A DNA stretch of 64,000 bases from Rhodospirillaceae bacterium (GTDB lineage: Bacteria; Pseudomonadota; Alphaproteobacteria; JAEUKQ01), in the NCBI GenBank assembly GCA_016722635.1, contig JADKIX010000003.1:493451-557450 (forward strand), given 5' to 3'. Below, piece after piece: positions 46,327 through 53,715 of this stretch. Position numbers and translations under genes: made by a program. Below the pieces are notes generated by a model. That model did no database searches. It saw only the letters and a list, made by a program, of their open reading frames with translations, and was not told the DNA's origin. Within the stretch, counting starts at the first letter, position 1; each line of letters begins with the position of its first letter.

Positions 46327-47484
46327 ATGATGAATTTACTCGCTGCCGCTAGGGCCGTGCGGGAACAGGCTTATGCCCCTTATTCCCTATTTCGGGTAGG
46401 GGTTGCCTTGCGGGCCGTCAGCGGCAAAGTTTATGTGGGCGCCAATGTTGAAAATGCGGCTTACCCCCAGGGGCAATGTGCAGAAGCCAGCGCCATTGGC
46501 CAAATGATCGCCCACGGCGAAAAAGAAATTGCCGAATTGCTGGTATTTGCCCATGGTCACGAGATTTGCTCGCCTTGCGGCGGCTGCCGCCAACGCATCC
46601 GGGAATTTGCAACCAAAAGTACCATGATTTATTTGGCGAACCCAGCGGGCATCCAGCAGCAACTAAAATTTCAAGATCTATTACCACTATCCTTCGGGCC
46701 GGATATTATGAACGGGAAATCAGGAAAACCCCACCCAGCCATTGCCTTAATGGATTTAACCAGCTTGAATGATGACGACAACCCTGAAAAAATCCAAGCA
46801 TTATGCAAGCGGGCGGTGAGCCCACTAGGGCCAGTGGCTGCTGTGTGCATCTTCCCCCGTTTTTTAACAACTGCTAAAAAAATCTTGCCGTTTTCGATGA
46901 TACGCTTGGCAACCGTTGTCAATTTCCCCAAGGGCAATTTGGAACAGGATCAAATTATCCCAAGCACAACAACCGCCCTTCAGGATGGGGCGGAAGAAAT
47001 TGATTTGGTGATCCCTTACCATCTTTATCTCACCAAACCCTCACTTGCCGCGCGCCAGAAAAACCAGAAATTGGTGGCAGCTGTCAAGGAAAAATGCGGG
47101 CCTGGACGTTTACTTAAAGTCATTTTAGAAACAGGAATGTTGCAAGAAACCGCCCTGATTGAATTAGCCGCGCAGGATTGCGTGGACGCTGGCGCTGATT
47201 TCTTGAAAACTTCAACCGGTAAAACCCCTATCGGGGCCACCTTACCTGCCGTTGAAACTTTATTAAAAATCATCCGCAAAACCTTTGAAAAAGACAGTCG
47301 GATGCTAGGATGCAAGGTTTCAGGCGGGGTACGTACGGCACAGGATGCCGATGCTTATCTGGAATTGGCGGAGCGGATGATGGGCAAAGGCTGGGCTAAT
47401 CCTGCCACTTTCCGTTTTGGTGCCAGTTCTTTATTAGATCATTTATTGTCTTTACCCCCCAAACCAACAGCAGGAGATTATTAA
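46327..47484 (+). CDS. Fused cytidine deaminase and deoxyribose-phosphate aldolase
   Basis: One continuous 385-residue frame holds two enzymes. Residues 1-128 are a complete cytidine deaminase: zinc motif CAEASAIGQM near residue 52 and CSPCGGCRQRIREF near residue 80, ending with the usual SFGPD. Residues 136-380 are deoxyribose-phosphate aldolase: ALMDLTSLNDDD, Schiff-base Lys in FLKTSTGKTPIGAT near residue 298, and CKVSGGVRT near residue 330. The linker is under ten residues. Cdd deaminates (deoxy)cytidine, and DeoC splits deoxyribose 5-phosphate to glyceraldehyde 3-phosphate and acetaldehyde. Both substrates belong to this operon's pathway. Separate genes are the norm. I see no sign that the junction comes from an indel. 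Confidence 0.92.
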   Translation: MMNLLAAARAVREQAYAPYSLFRVGVALRAVSGKVYVGANVENAAYPQGQCAEASAIGQMIAHGEKEIAELLVFAHGHEICSPCGGCRQRIREFATKSTMIYLANPAGIQQQLKFQDLLPLSFGPDIMNGKSGKPHPAIALMDLTSLNDDDNPEKIQALCKRAVSPLGPVAAVCIFPRFLTTAKKILPFSMIRLATVVNFPKGNLEQDQIIPSTTTALQDGAEEIDLVIPYHLYLTKPSLAARQKNQKLVAAVKEKCGPGRLLKVILETGMLQETALIELAAQDCVDAGADFLKTSTGKTPIGATLPAVETLLKIIRKTFEKDSRMLGCKVSGGVRTAQDADAYLELAERMMGKGWANPATFRFGASSLLDHLLSLPPKPTAGDY

Positions 47485-47489
47485 GTCCG

Positions 47490-48818
47490 ATGTTATTTCC
47501 GCAAGAAATCATTTACCGTAAACGGGAGGGAAAAACCCTAACCGCCGAAGAAATTAATTTTATGGTTACCGGTTTGCTGAAAAACGAGGTAACTGACAGC
47601 CAAATATCTGCCTTGGCCATGGCGATATTTTTCCGCGGCATGACAGCAGAAGAATGCGGGAATTTAACAAAATCCATGACCGCCTCCGGCAAAATGATGG
47701 AGTGGCCAAAGGCGGATTTTCATGGCCCCATACTCGATAAACATTCAACCGGGGGGGTTGGCGACAAAGTCAGTTTAATGCTAGCCCCCATGGTTGCGGC
47801 GTGCGGCGGATTTGTGCCCATGATTTCCGGTCGTTCCTTAGGCCATACCGGCGGCACTTTGGATAAATTGCAAGCAATTCCCGGATATAATGCCCAACCC
47901 AACCCCTTATTGCTGCAAAAAACCTTGAAACAAGCCGGATGTGCCATCATCGGCCAAACCGATGATCTGGCGCCAGCCGACCGCCGCATTTACGCCATTC
48001 GTGATATTACAGGAACCGTTGAATCAATCCCGTTAATTACAGCTTCCATCCTATCTAAAAAACTGGCGGCAGGCCTACAAGGTTTAGTGATGGATGTGAA
48101 ATGGGGCAATGCCGCCTTCATGGCTGATGCCTCATCTGCCAAAACCCTAGCCATTAGTTTGATCCGCACAGCCAAAGCTGCAGGATTGCCCACCCGCGCT
48201 TTGATTACCGACATGAACCAACCGTTAGGGCTAAGTGCTGGCAACAGCGTTGAGATGATCGAAACCATCCAGTATTTAACCGGCAATCCGCGCGATCCCC
48301 GCTTACATGCCGTGGTGCTGGCTTTGGGGATTGATATGTTACTCTTGGGGAAATTGGCACATAACGCCGATGAGGCGCGGCAAAAACTGCAGAAAAGTTT
48401 AGATAGCGGCCAAGCGGCAGAAATTTTCCAGAAAATGGTGGGCTTATTAGGCGGGCCAACCGATTTACTGAAAAACTACCAAAAATACCTGGCAGTTGCC
48501 AAAATCATAAAACCTGTTCCCGCCCCTATCAGCGGCTACATCCACAGCATCGATACCAGACAATTGGGGATTGTTATCATGATGCTGGGCGGTGGACGCA
48601 TAAAACCCCAAGACGTTATTGACCCGGCCGTTGGATTAACCCATATTCAAGGGGTGGGTATGAAAATCAGTAAAAATGACCCCTTATTGATGATCCATGC
48701 CAGCAGCCAAAGCCAGGCTGATCAAGCCGCCGTTGACGTGCAAAAGGCCTATATGATCAGCCAGCAACCTTCCCATCCACCTGCTTTGATTGTGGAACGT
48801 TTATTAGAGGATATTTAA
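47490..48818 (+). CDS. deoA: Thymidine (pyrimidine-nucleoside) phosphorylase
   Basis: DeoA (442 residues) cleaves thymidine, deoxyuridine (and perhaps uridine) with phosphate to base and pentose 1-phosphate. It starts LFPQEIIYRKREGKTLTAEEI. The phosphate-binding segment KHSTGGVGDKVSLMLAPMVAACGGFVPMISGRSLGHTGGTLDKL is near residue 84, and the C-terminal domain has IDTRQLGIVIMMLGGGR. It begins 5 bases after the fused enzyme and one base separates it from deoB, so the three are translated in series. Confidence 0.95.
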   Translation: MLFPQEIIYRKREGKTLTAEEINFMVTGLLKNEVTDSQISALAMAIFFRGMTAEECGNLTKSMTASGKMMEWPKADFHGPILDKHSTGGVGDKVSLMLAPMVAACGGFVPMISGRSLGHTGGTLDKLQAIPGYNAQPNPLLLQKTLKQAGCAIIGQTDDLAPADRRIYAIRDITGTVESIPLITASILSKKLAAGLQGLVMDVKWGNAAFMADASSAKTLAISLIRTAKAAGLPTRALITDMNQPLGLSAGNSVEMIETIQYLTGNPRDPRLHAVVLALGIDMLLLGKLAHNADEARQKLQKSLDSGQAAEIFQKMVGLLGGPTDLLKNYQKYLAVAKIIKPVPAPISGYIHSIDTRQLGIVIMMLGGGRIKPQDVIDPAVGLTHIQGVGMKISKNDPLLMIHASSQSQADQAAVDVQKAYMISQQPSHPPALIVERLLEDI

Positions 48819-48819
48819 A

Positions 48820-50052
48820 ATGCCGCGGGCTTTTTTACTCGTCATGGATTCATTTGGTATTGGCGCTGCGGATGATGCCGCGGAATACGGGGATGTGGGC
48901 GCCAACACTTTTGGCCATATTGCCGAGTCTTGTGCCGCTGGCAAGGCTAATAAGCCGGGTGTTAGGCAAGGATCGTTGCAATTGCCAACCCTCTCTGCCT
49001 TAGGCCTTTTCCATGCCGCCGCGGAAGCATCGGGCAATATCATCAAAGGTGCCCCCTTACCTGCAAAAACCATTGGTTCTTACGGTTTTGCCGCCGAAAA
49101 AAGCCTGGGCAAGGACACGCCCAGCGGCCATTGGGAAATGGCTGGCGTGCCGGTCATGAAGGATTGGGGATATTTCCCCCACACTGTCCCCTGTTTTCCC
49201 GAATGGCTGACCCAACAATTGATTACCCAAGGGGGGTTACCTGGTATCCTGGGTAACCGCCATGCCTCTGGCACCGTGATTATTGATGAATGGGGGGCGG
49301 AGCATATGGCAACCGGTAAGCCGATCATCTATACCTCCGCCGACAGCGTTTTGCAAATTGCCGCCCATGAAACCACTTTTGGCTTGGCTAGGTTATATGC
49401 CCTTTGTGATTTGGCCCGAAAATTGGTGGATAAATTAAATATCGGGCGAGTGATTGCGCGCCCGTTCCTAGGCAATCCTGGCAGTTTTAAGCGCACCGCC
49501 AACCGCCGGGACTTGGCAACGCCACCACCTGAACCAACTTTGCTGGATTTTTTATTGCAAAATAAAAGGCAGGTTTTTGGGATTGGCAAAATCCCCGATA
49601 TTTTTGCCCATCAAGGCTTTACCCATAAAGCCAAGGGTGATGGCAACAGCCAATTATTTGAGGAAACTTTCAAAGCCCAGCAGCAAGCGGCGAACGGCAG
49701 TTTAACCTTCACTAATTTTGTGGATTTTGACATGTTGTACGGCCATCGGCGCGATGTGGTGGGCTATGCCAAAGCACTTGAGCAGTTGGATCACCAATTG
49801 CTCGATTTCATGGTCGATATGCAGCCCGATGATTTGGCAATCATCAGCGCGGATCATGGCTGTGACCCAACCTGGCAAGGTACTGACCACACACGGGAGT
49901 TTGTGCCTGTCCTGGCATTCGGCCCGCGCGTGAAATCGGTTAATCTGGGCAAGCGCCGTACTTTTGCCGACATTGGCCAAACCATTGCCGAACATTTGGG
50001 CATTGCGCCACTCAAACGCGGCACGTCCTTCTTATCCCAAATCCTGGCTTAA
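48820..50052 (+). CDS. deoB: Phosphopentomutase
   Basis: DeoB (410 residues) converts (deoxy)ribose 1-phosphate to the 5-phosphate, linking DeoA to DeoC. It is a member of the alkaline-phosphatase superfamily: metal ligands in VMDSFGIGAADDAAEYGDVGANT at the start, DTPSGHWEMAGVP near residue 97, NFVDFDMLYGHRRD near residue 300 and SADHGCDPTWQGTDHTRE near residue 345. It is the last gene of the operon and converges with the EVE gene with a 4-base overlap of coding ends. Confidence 0.96.
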   Translation: MPRAFLLVMDSFGIGAADDAAEYGDVGANTFGHIAESCAAGKANKPGVRQGSLQLPTLSALGLFHAAAEASGNIIKGAPLPAKTIGSYGFAAEKSLGKDTPSGHWEMAGVPVMKDWGYFPHTVPCFPEWLTQQLITQGGLPGILGNRHASGTVIIDEWGAEHMATGKPIIYTSADSVLQIAAHETTFGLARLYALCDLARKLVDKLNIGRVIARPFLGNPGSFKRTANRRDLATPPPEPTLLDFLLQNKRQVFGIGKIPDIFAHQGFTHKAKGDGNSQLFEETFKAQQQAANGSLTFTNFVDFDMLYGHRRDVVGYAKALEQLDHQLLDFMVDMQPDDLAIISADHGCDPTWQGTDHTREFVPVLAFGPRVKSVNLGKRRTFADIGQTIAEHLGIAPLKRGTSFLSQILA

Positions 50053-50465
50053 GAAGGCTTTAGTCCACCCAATCCGCAGATAATTTCCCAGGAAACAGGA
50101 TCAATTGGCATGACCGATAACCGCGGTTGCCGGACTAATCCCAATTGGGTTAACTGCGGATGTTGCTTGATTTGCTCTAAGGTGACGAGCTCGGGCAACT
50201 GTATGTCCGGCCCTAGATCAACCACCACAAAAACCTTTGTTGGATCCATAGAGTCGCGATAGGCGGCTTTTCTCACTTTGGCAATCCCCACAATTTCCAA
50301 GCCCACATTGGAATGGTAAAAGAAACAGCGATCATCTAAGCACATCGCCCGCAAGGAATTAACGGCCTGGCGATTGCGTACCCCGCGCCACTTCTTGCGC
50401 TTATCTTTTACCAAATCTTGCCAGGAATACTCCGACGGTTCCGATTTTATTAACCAGTAATTCAA
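50049..50465 (-). CDS. EVE domain protein
   Basis: A single EVE domain (138 residues), a PUA-like fold that is thought to bind modified bases in DNA or RNA. It starts MNYWLIKSEPSEYSWQDLVKDKRKKWRGVRNRQAVNSLRAM, the classical signature, and includes CFFYHSNVGLEIVGIAKV and the C-terminal LGLVRQPRLSVMPI. Translation seems to start at TTG 50465, about 8 bases after AGGGAG. It lies close to tsaD, as often in Alphaproteobacteria. Confidence 0.93.
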   Translation of the reverse strand: MNYWLIKSEPSEYSWQDLVKDKRKKWRGVRNRQAVNSLRAMCLDDRCFFYHSNVGLEIVGIAKVRKAAYRDSMDPTKVFVVVDLGPDIQLPELVTLEQIKQHPQLTQLGLVRQPRLSVMPIDPVSWEIICGLGGLKPS

Positions 50466-50547
50466 ATTTTCTATCTCCCTAGTGATTCATTTTTTATATG
50501 TTTATATTGCAAGTCAGGAAAAGACTTTCAAGACTTGATTCTTTTGG

Positions 50548-51129
50548 CTATTTTTCAAGTATCTTATGATAAATGGCAAAATCACATGTTGTTGCTAAAT
50601 CAGCAGACTTCTCAGGATATAATCGCCCAAAATCTTCCGTTGACTGTAAAATATAACCCATTTTTATGTACCATATCTTAAGAAATTCTTTGTTTGAATC
50701 CACCCAATTTCTAGGGGCCAGTATCTCCAAGCGCATGATTACCCGGCCCTTACTCACCGCCCAGGCCTCCGCTGCCTCAATAAGTTTTTTACCAATGCCA
50801 AGGCTACGGTATTCAGGATCAGTCACCAACATACCAAAGCCAGCAAGATATTCATTAAACAAATTAACATTGATACAACCGACGATCTTTATCCCAATTT
50901 GGGCAATTAGCAATGCTTGATTTTGGAGTATCTTGGTCATTGCCTGAACATTAATACGTTCAGCATTTCCCTTCCATATCCCCGCTTCCGCCACCTGGTA
51001 AACCTTGTTCACCAATTGGCAAAGATAAGCCACATTCTTGGGGTGCAGGTCAGCTGGTTGCGGCTGGCGAATAACGACTTTTGTTTGGTCCGATCCTATT
51101 ATTCCTTGATCTGGTTTAACCCCGCTCAT
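50548..51129 (-). CDS. GNAT-family N-acetyltransferase
   Basis: A GNAT acetyltransferase of 193 residues. The acetyl-CoA-binding motif A is GMLVTDPEYRSLGIGKKLIEAAEAWA near residue 95, and the C-terminal LKIWYIKMGYILQSTEDFGRLYP is motif B. The substrate is unknown. It lies 87 bases downstream of a small RHH protein in the same frame and strand, so a toxin-antitoxin relation was considered. The protein resembles ordinary metabolic GNATs more than TacT-type toxins. Confidence 0.85.
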   Translation of the reverse strand: MSGVKPDQGIIGSDQTKVVIRQPQPADLHPKNVAYLCQLVNKVYQVAEAGIWKGNAERINVQAMTKILQNQALLIAQIGIKIVGCINVNLFNEYLAGFGMLVTDPEYRSLGIGKKLIEAAEAWAVSKGRVIMRLEILAPRNWVDSNKEFLKIWYIKMGYILQSTEDFGRLYPEKSADLATTCDFAIYHKILEK

Positions 51130-51216
51130 TTCTTCATATCCTATGATTTCCCAAACCGATTCAAAAAACCTTTTGATGGAATTAAGTTCAATAAATGGTT
51201 GCCTAAATTTCCTGCT

Positions 51217-51438
51217 TTATTCCATATCAGCAAATTCTTGGTTAATCTTCATGCTTTCTATCCTCACACGTTTGCTAACTTCCTGTAAGTTCGCAGCCCA
51301 TTCTTCCTTATTCATTTCATCGTTCATTTTTTTAATAGCTAGCTGAATATATTGGGTTTGTGATAAACGCATTTTCTTAGAATTAATTTTAATTTCTCGA
51401 ATTAATTCATTATCTAAATCGATTGAGATGAAAGCCAT
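51217..51438 (-). CDS. Small ribbon-helix-helix protein, antitoxin-like
   Basis: A 73-residue protein that begins with a beta-strand (FISIDLDNELIREIKI) and two helices (SKKMRLSQTQYIQLAIKKMNDEM), the ribbon-helix-helix plan of CopG/MazE-like antitoxins. A flexible charged tail follows (IESMKINQEFADME). No MazF, RelE or PIN toxin is adjacent. The next gene downstream is a GNAT enzyme, and the one upstream is tsaD. It may be an orphan antitoxin or a simple regulator. Confidence 0.65.
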   Translation of the reverse strand: MAFISIDLDNELIREIKINSKKMRLSQTQYIQLAIKKMNDEMNKEEWAANLQEVSKRVRIESMKINQEFADME

Positions 51439-51459
51439 CTTATTATTCCTAAATCTTTA

Positions 51460-52536
51460 TCAGCTATAAGAAACCGTGAAATTCGGATCAAGCGGCCAGC
51501 GCGGGCGGGGCAATGTATCCAACCCATCTTGGCGGCCTTTTTTAAACCATTCAAGTCCCGCCCAAGCAATCATGGCGGCGTTATCGGTGCATAAGGCCGG
51601 GGGCGGGATGATACAAGGCAAATGATATTCCCCGCAAAGCGCTTGCAGTTTTTGCCTTAAAAATTGGTTGGAGGCCACCCCACCCGCCGCCACCAATCCC
51701 TTTAAGGTAATTTTCTGCTGTTTGATGCGTTTCAAAGCGCAATCAACCCGGTCAATAATGCAGTCAATCGCCGCCACCTGGAAGGAAGCGGCCAAGTCCT
51801 GCACCGCCGCTAAAGGCAATTGGCTGCCCACCGGCCCTAAGCTGCTGGCCTGCTGGTAAACCGCGGTTTTCAAGCCGGAAAAAGAAAAATTGGGATCTGG
51901 CCTGCCCAACATGGGTCTTGGCAAAGGAAATAATTGGATTTTATCCCCTTGCTGCGCCCGCAAAGCGGATTGTTTAGCCGCCGCCTCAACCGCAGGGCCA
52001 CCGGGAAATCCCAATCCCAGCATTTTGGCAACTTTATCAAAAGCTTCCCCCAAAGCATCATCCAAAGTTGTCCCCAAACACTGATAATCGCCCACCGCCT
52101 TCACCAGCAATAATTGGCAATGCCCCCCCGATACCAGCAATAATATGTAAGGAAATTCAACCGCATCGGTTAGCCGGGCGGTTAAGGCATGCCCCTCCAA
52201 ATGGTTGACCGCAATCAACGGTTTGTTTTTGGCGAGAGCGATGGATTTCGCCATGGTCAACCCGACAATCAACCCGCCAATTAAGCCAGGGCCCGCGGTG
52301 GCGGCGATCACATCAATTTGGTCAAGCGACAATTGCGCTTGCTGCAACGTTTTCTCAAGCAACGGCCGTAAGTGGATTAAATGGTTGCGGGCGGCAATTT
52401 CCGGCACCACCCCGCCATAAGGCCGATGCTCGGCTATCTGCGACAAAATGGATTGAGCCAGGATGCGTCGATCTGACCCAACCAGGGCAACCGCCGTTTC
52501 ATCACAACTGGTTTCGATGCCAAGCGCAATCGTCAT
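51460..52536 (-). CDS. tsaD: tRNA N6-adenosine threonylcarbamoyltransferase
   Basis: TsaD (358 residues) transfers threonylcarbamoyl to A37 of ANN-reading tRNAs together with TsaB and TsaE. Diagnostic parts: start LGIETSCDETAVALV, ATAGPGLIGGLIVGL, the metal motif NHLEGHALTAR near residue 111, FPYILLLVSGGHCQLL, and LVAAGGVASNQFLR near residue 283. It is divergent from hemC, a conserved pairing in Alphaproteobacteria. Confidence 0.97.
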   Translation of the reverse strand: MTIALGIETSCDETAVALVGSDRRILAQSILSQIAEHRPYGGVVPEIAARNHLIHLRPLLEKTLQQAQLSLDQIDVIAATAGPGLIGGLIVGLTMAKSIALAKNKPLIAVNHLEGHALTARLTDAVEFPYILLLVSGGHCQLLLVKAVGDYQCLGTTLDDALGEAFDKVAKMLGLGFPGGPAVEAAAKQSALRAQQGDKIQLFPLPRPMLGRPDPNFSFSGLKTAVYQQASSLGPVGSQLPLAAVQDLAASFQVAAIDCIIDRVDCALKRIKQQKITLKGLVAAGGVASNQFLRQKLQALCGEYHLPCIIPPPALCTDNAAMIAWAGLEWFKKGRQDGLDTLPRPRWPLDPNFTVSYS

Positions 52537-52703
52537 GGATTATTTTCTTGTTTTTTGCTAGACCCGGTTTATGAAGAAACGGTACCGAATATCAATACAT
52601 CTGACAAGCCGATTATTATCCTTGATAGATTTTGTTTGATCGATTTTGCTTTTCTTGTCATTGATGGATAGTTAGATTGTGCCTGCTAGCTTTTATGGTC
52701 CTT

Positions 52704-53666
52704 ATGAAACGAAAAATTTCTTCATCTTCCTTATCATTCAAAGCATCTGCCCGCCCGAATTGGCGGATTGGCAGCCGTGGCAGCCCCTTGGCGCTTGCCC
52801 AGGCCAATGAATTTAAAAACCTATTGTTACTAAATTATCCCGATTTGGCTGCCGACGATCTTATTGAAATCATCCCCATCAAAACCACCGGTGATAAGAT
52901 CCAAGACAGGGATTTGGCTAATATCGGCGGCAAGGGTTTATTTACCAAAGAAATTGAAGAGGCCCTGCTAGCCAACCAAATTGATTTTGCCGTTCATTCC
53001 ATGAAAGATGTGCCGACCATTTTACCCGAAGGCTTGGAAATTCCCTGTTTATTACCCCGGCGTAATCCCTTGGACGCTTGGTTCAGCCGCGACCATTTTT
53101 CCCTGGCAAATTTGCCGTCGGGCTCAATTGTCGGCACCTCTTCCCTGCGGCGAAAATCACAAATACTCGCCCGCAGGCCTGATCTCAAAGTGGTGCCCTT
53201 GCGGGGGAATGTCCAAACCCGTTTAGAAAAACTAAACCGGCGGGAAATTGATGCAACTGTTTTAGCCTTGGCCGGTTTGGAGCGATTAAACCTGGCCGAC
53301 CAAGCCACCCATATTTTATCGGCGGAGGAAATGTTGCCAGCCGTCGCCCAAGGGGCCATCGGCATCGAAATTCGGGAGGATGATCAACGGACACGGGAAT
53401 TGCTGCAACCTTTGAATGACTGGAAAACCACTATCTGCATTCAGACGGAGCGTGCCTGTTTGCAGGAATTGGACGGATCCTGCCGCACCCCGATTGCAGC
53501 CTTGGCCCAATATGATGAAAAATCAGAAACCCTGTCCCTGCGAAGCATGTTGGCCGCCACTGATGGCAGCAAGGTGGTGTTTGATGACCGCCGGTCGCCG
53601 TTTTCAGGAGCGCTTAAAATGGGGCAAGACGCCGGTAAGGCCTTGCGCGAAAAATACCACAAATGA
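52704..53666 (+). CDS. hemC: Hydroxymethylbilane synthase (porphobilinogen deaminase)
   Basis: HemC (320 residues) polymerises four porphobilinogens to hydroxymethylbilane. The start of the fold reads WRIGSRGSPLALAQANEF, followed by ETTGD-type IKTTGDKIQD, HSMKDVPTILPEG near residue 95, and TSSLRRKSQ. The Cys that binds the dipyrromethane cofactor is in LDGSCRTPIAA near residue 258. The start ATG 52704 is likely but has no clear Shine-Dalgarno. In-frame ATGs upstream are alternatives. The next heme genes follow on the same strand. Confidence 0.95.
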   Translation: MKRKISSSSLSFKASARPNWRIGSRGSPLALAQANEFKNLLLLNYPDLAADDLIEIIPIKTTGDKIQDRDLANIGGKGLFTKEIEEALLANQIDFAVHSMKDVPTILPEGLEIPCLLPRRNPLDAWFSRDHFSLANLPSGSIVGTSSLRRKSQILARRPDLKVVPLRGNVQTRLEKLNRREIDATVLALAGLERLNLADQATHILSAEEMLPAVAQGAIGIEIREDDQRTRELLQPLNDWKTTICIQTERACLQELDGSCRTPIAALAQYDEKSETLSLRSMLAATDGSKVVFDDRRSPFSGALKMGQDAGKALREKYHK

Positions 53667-53715
53667 GCAGAAGAATTTCTTTCTTTTTAGGAACGACTCT
53701 GGCTAAAATATAGTT

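Noticed and set aside
46690..46740. The Cdd-DeoC junction as a product of a missing base
   Set aside because: The conserved end of Cdd (SFGPD) and the start of DeoC are in the same frame. A single base added upstream would not produce a stop codon near the junction.
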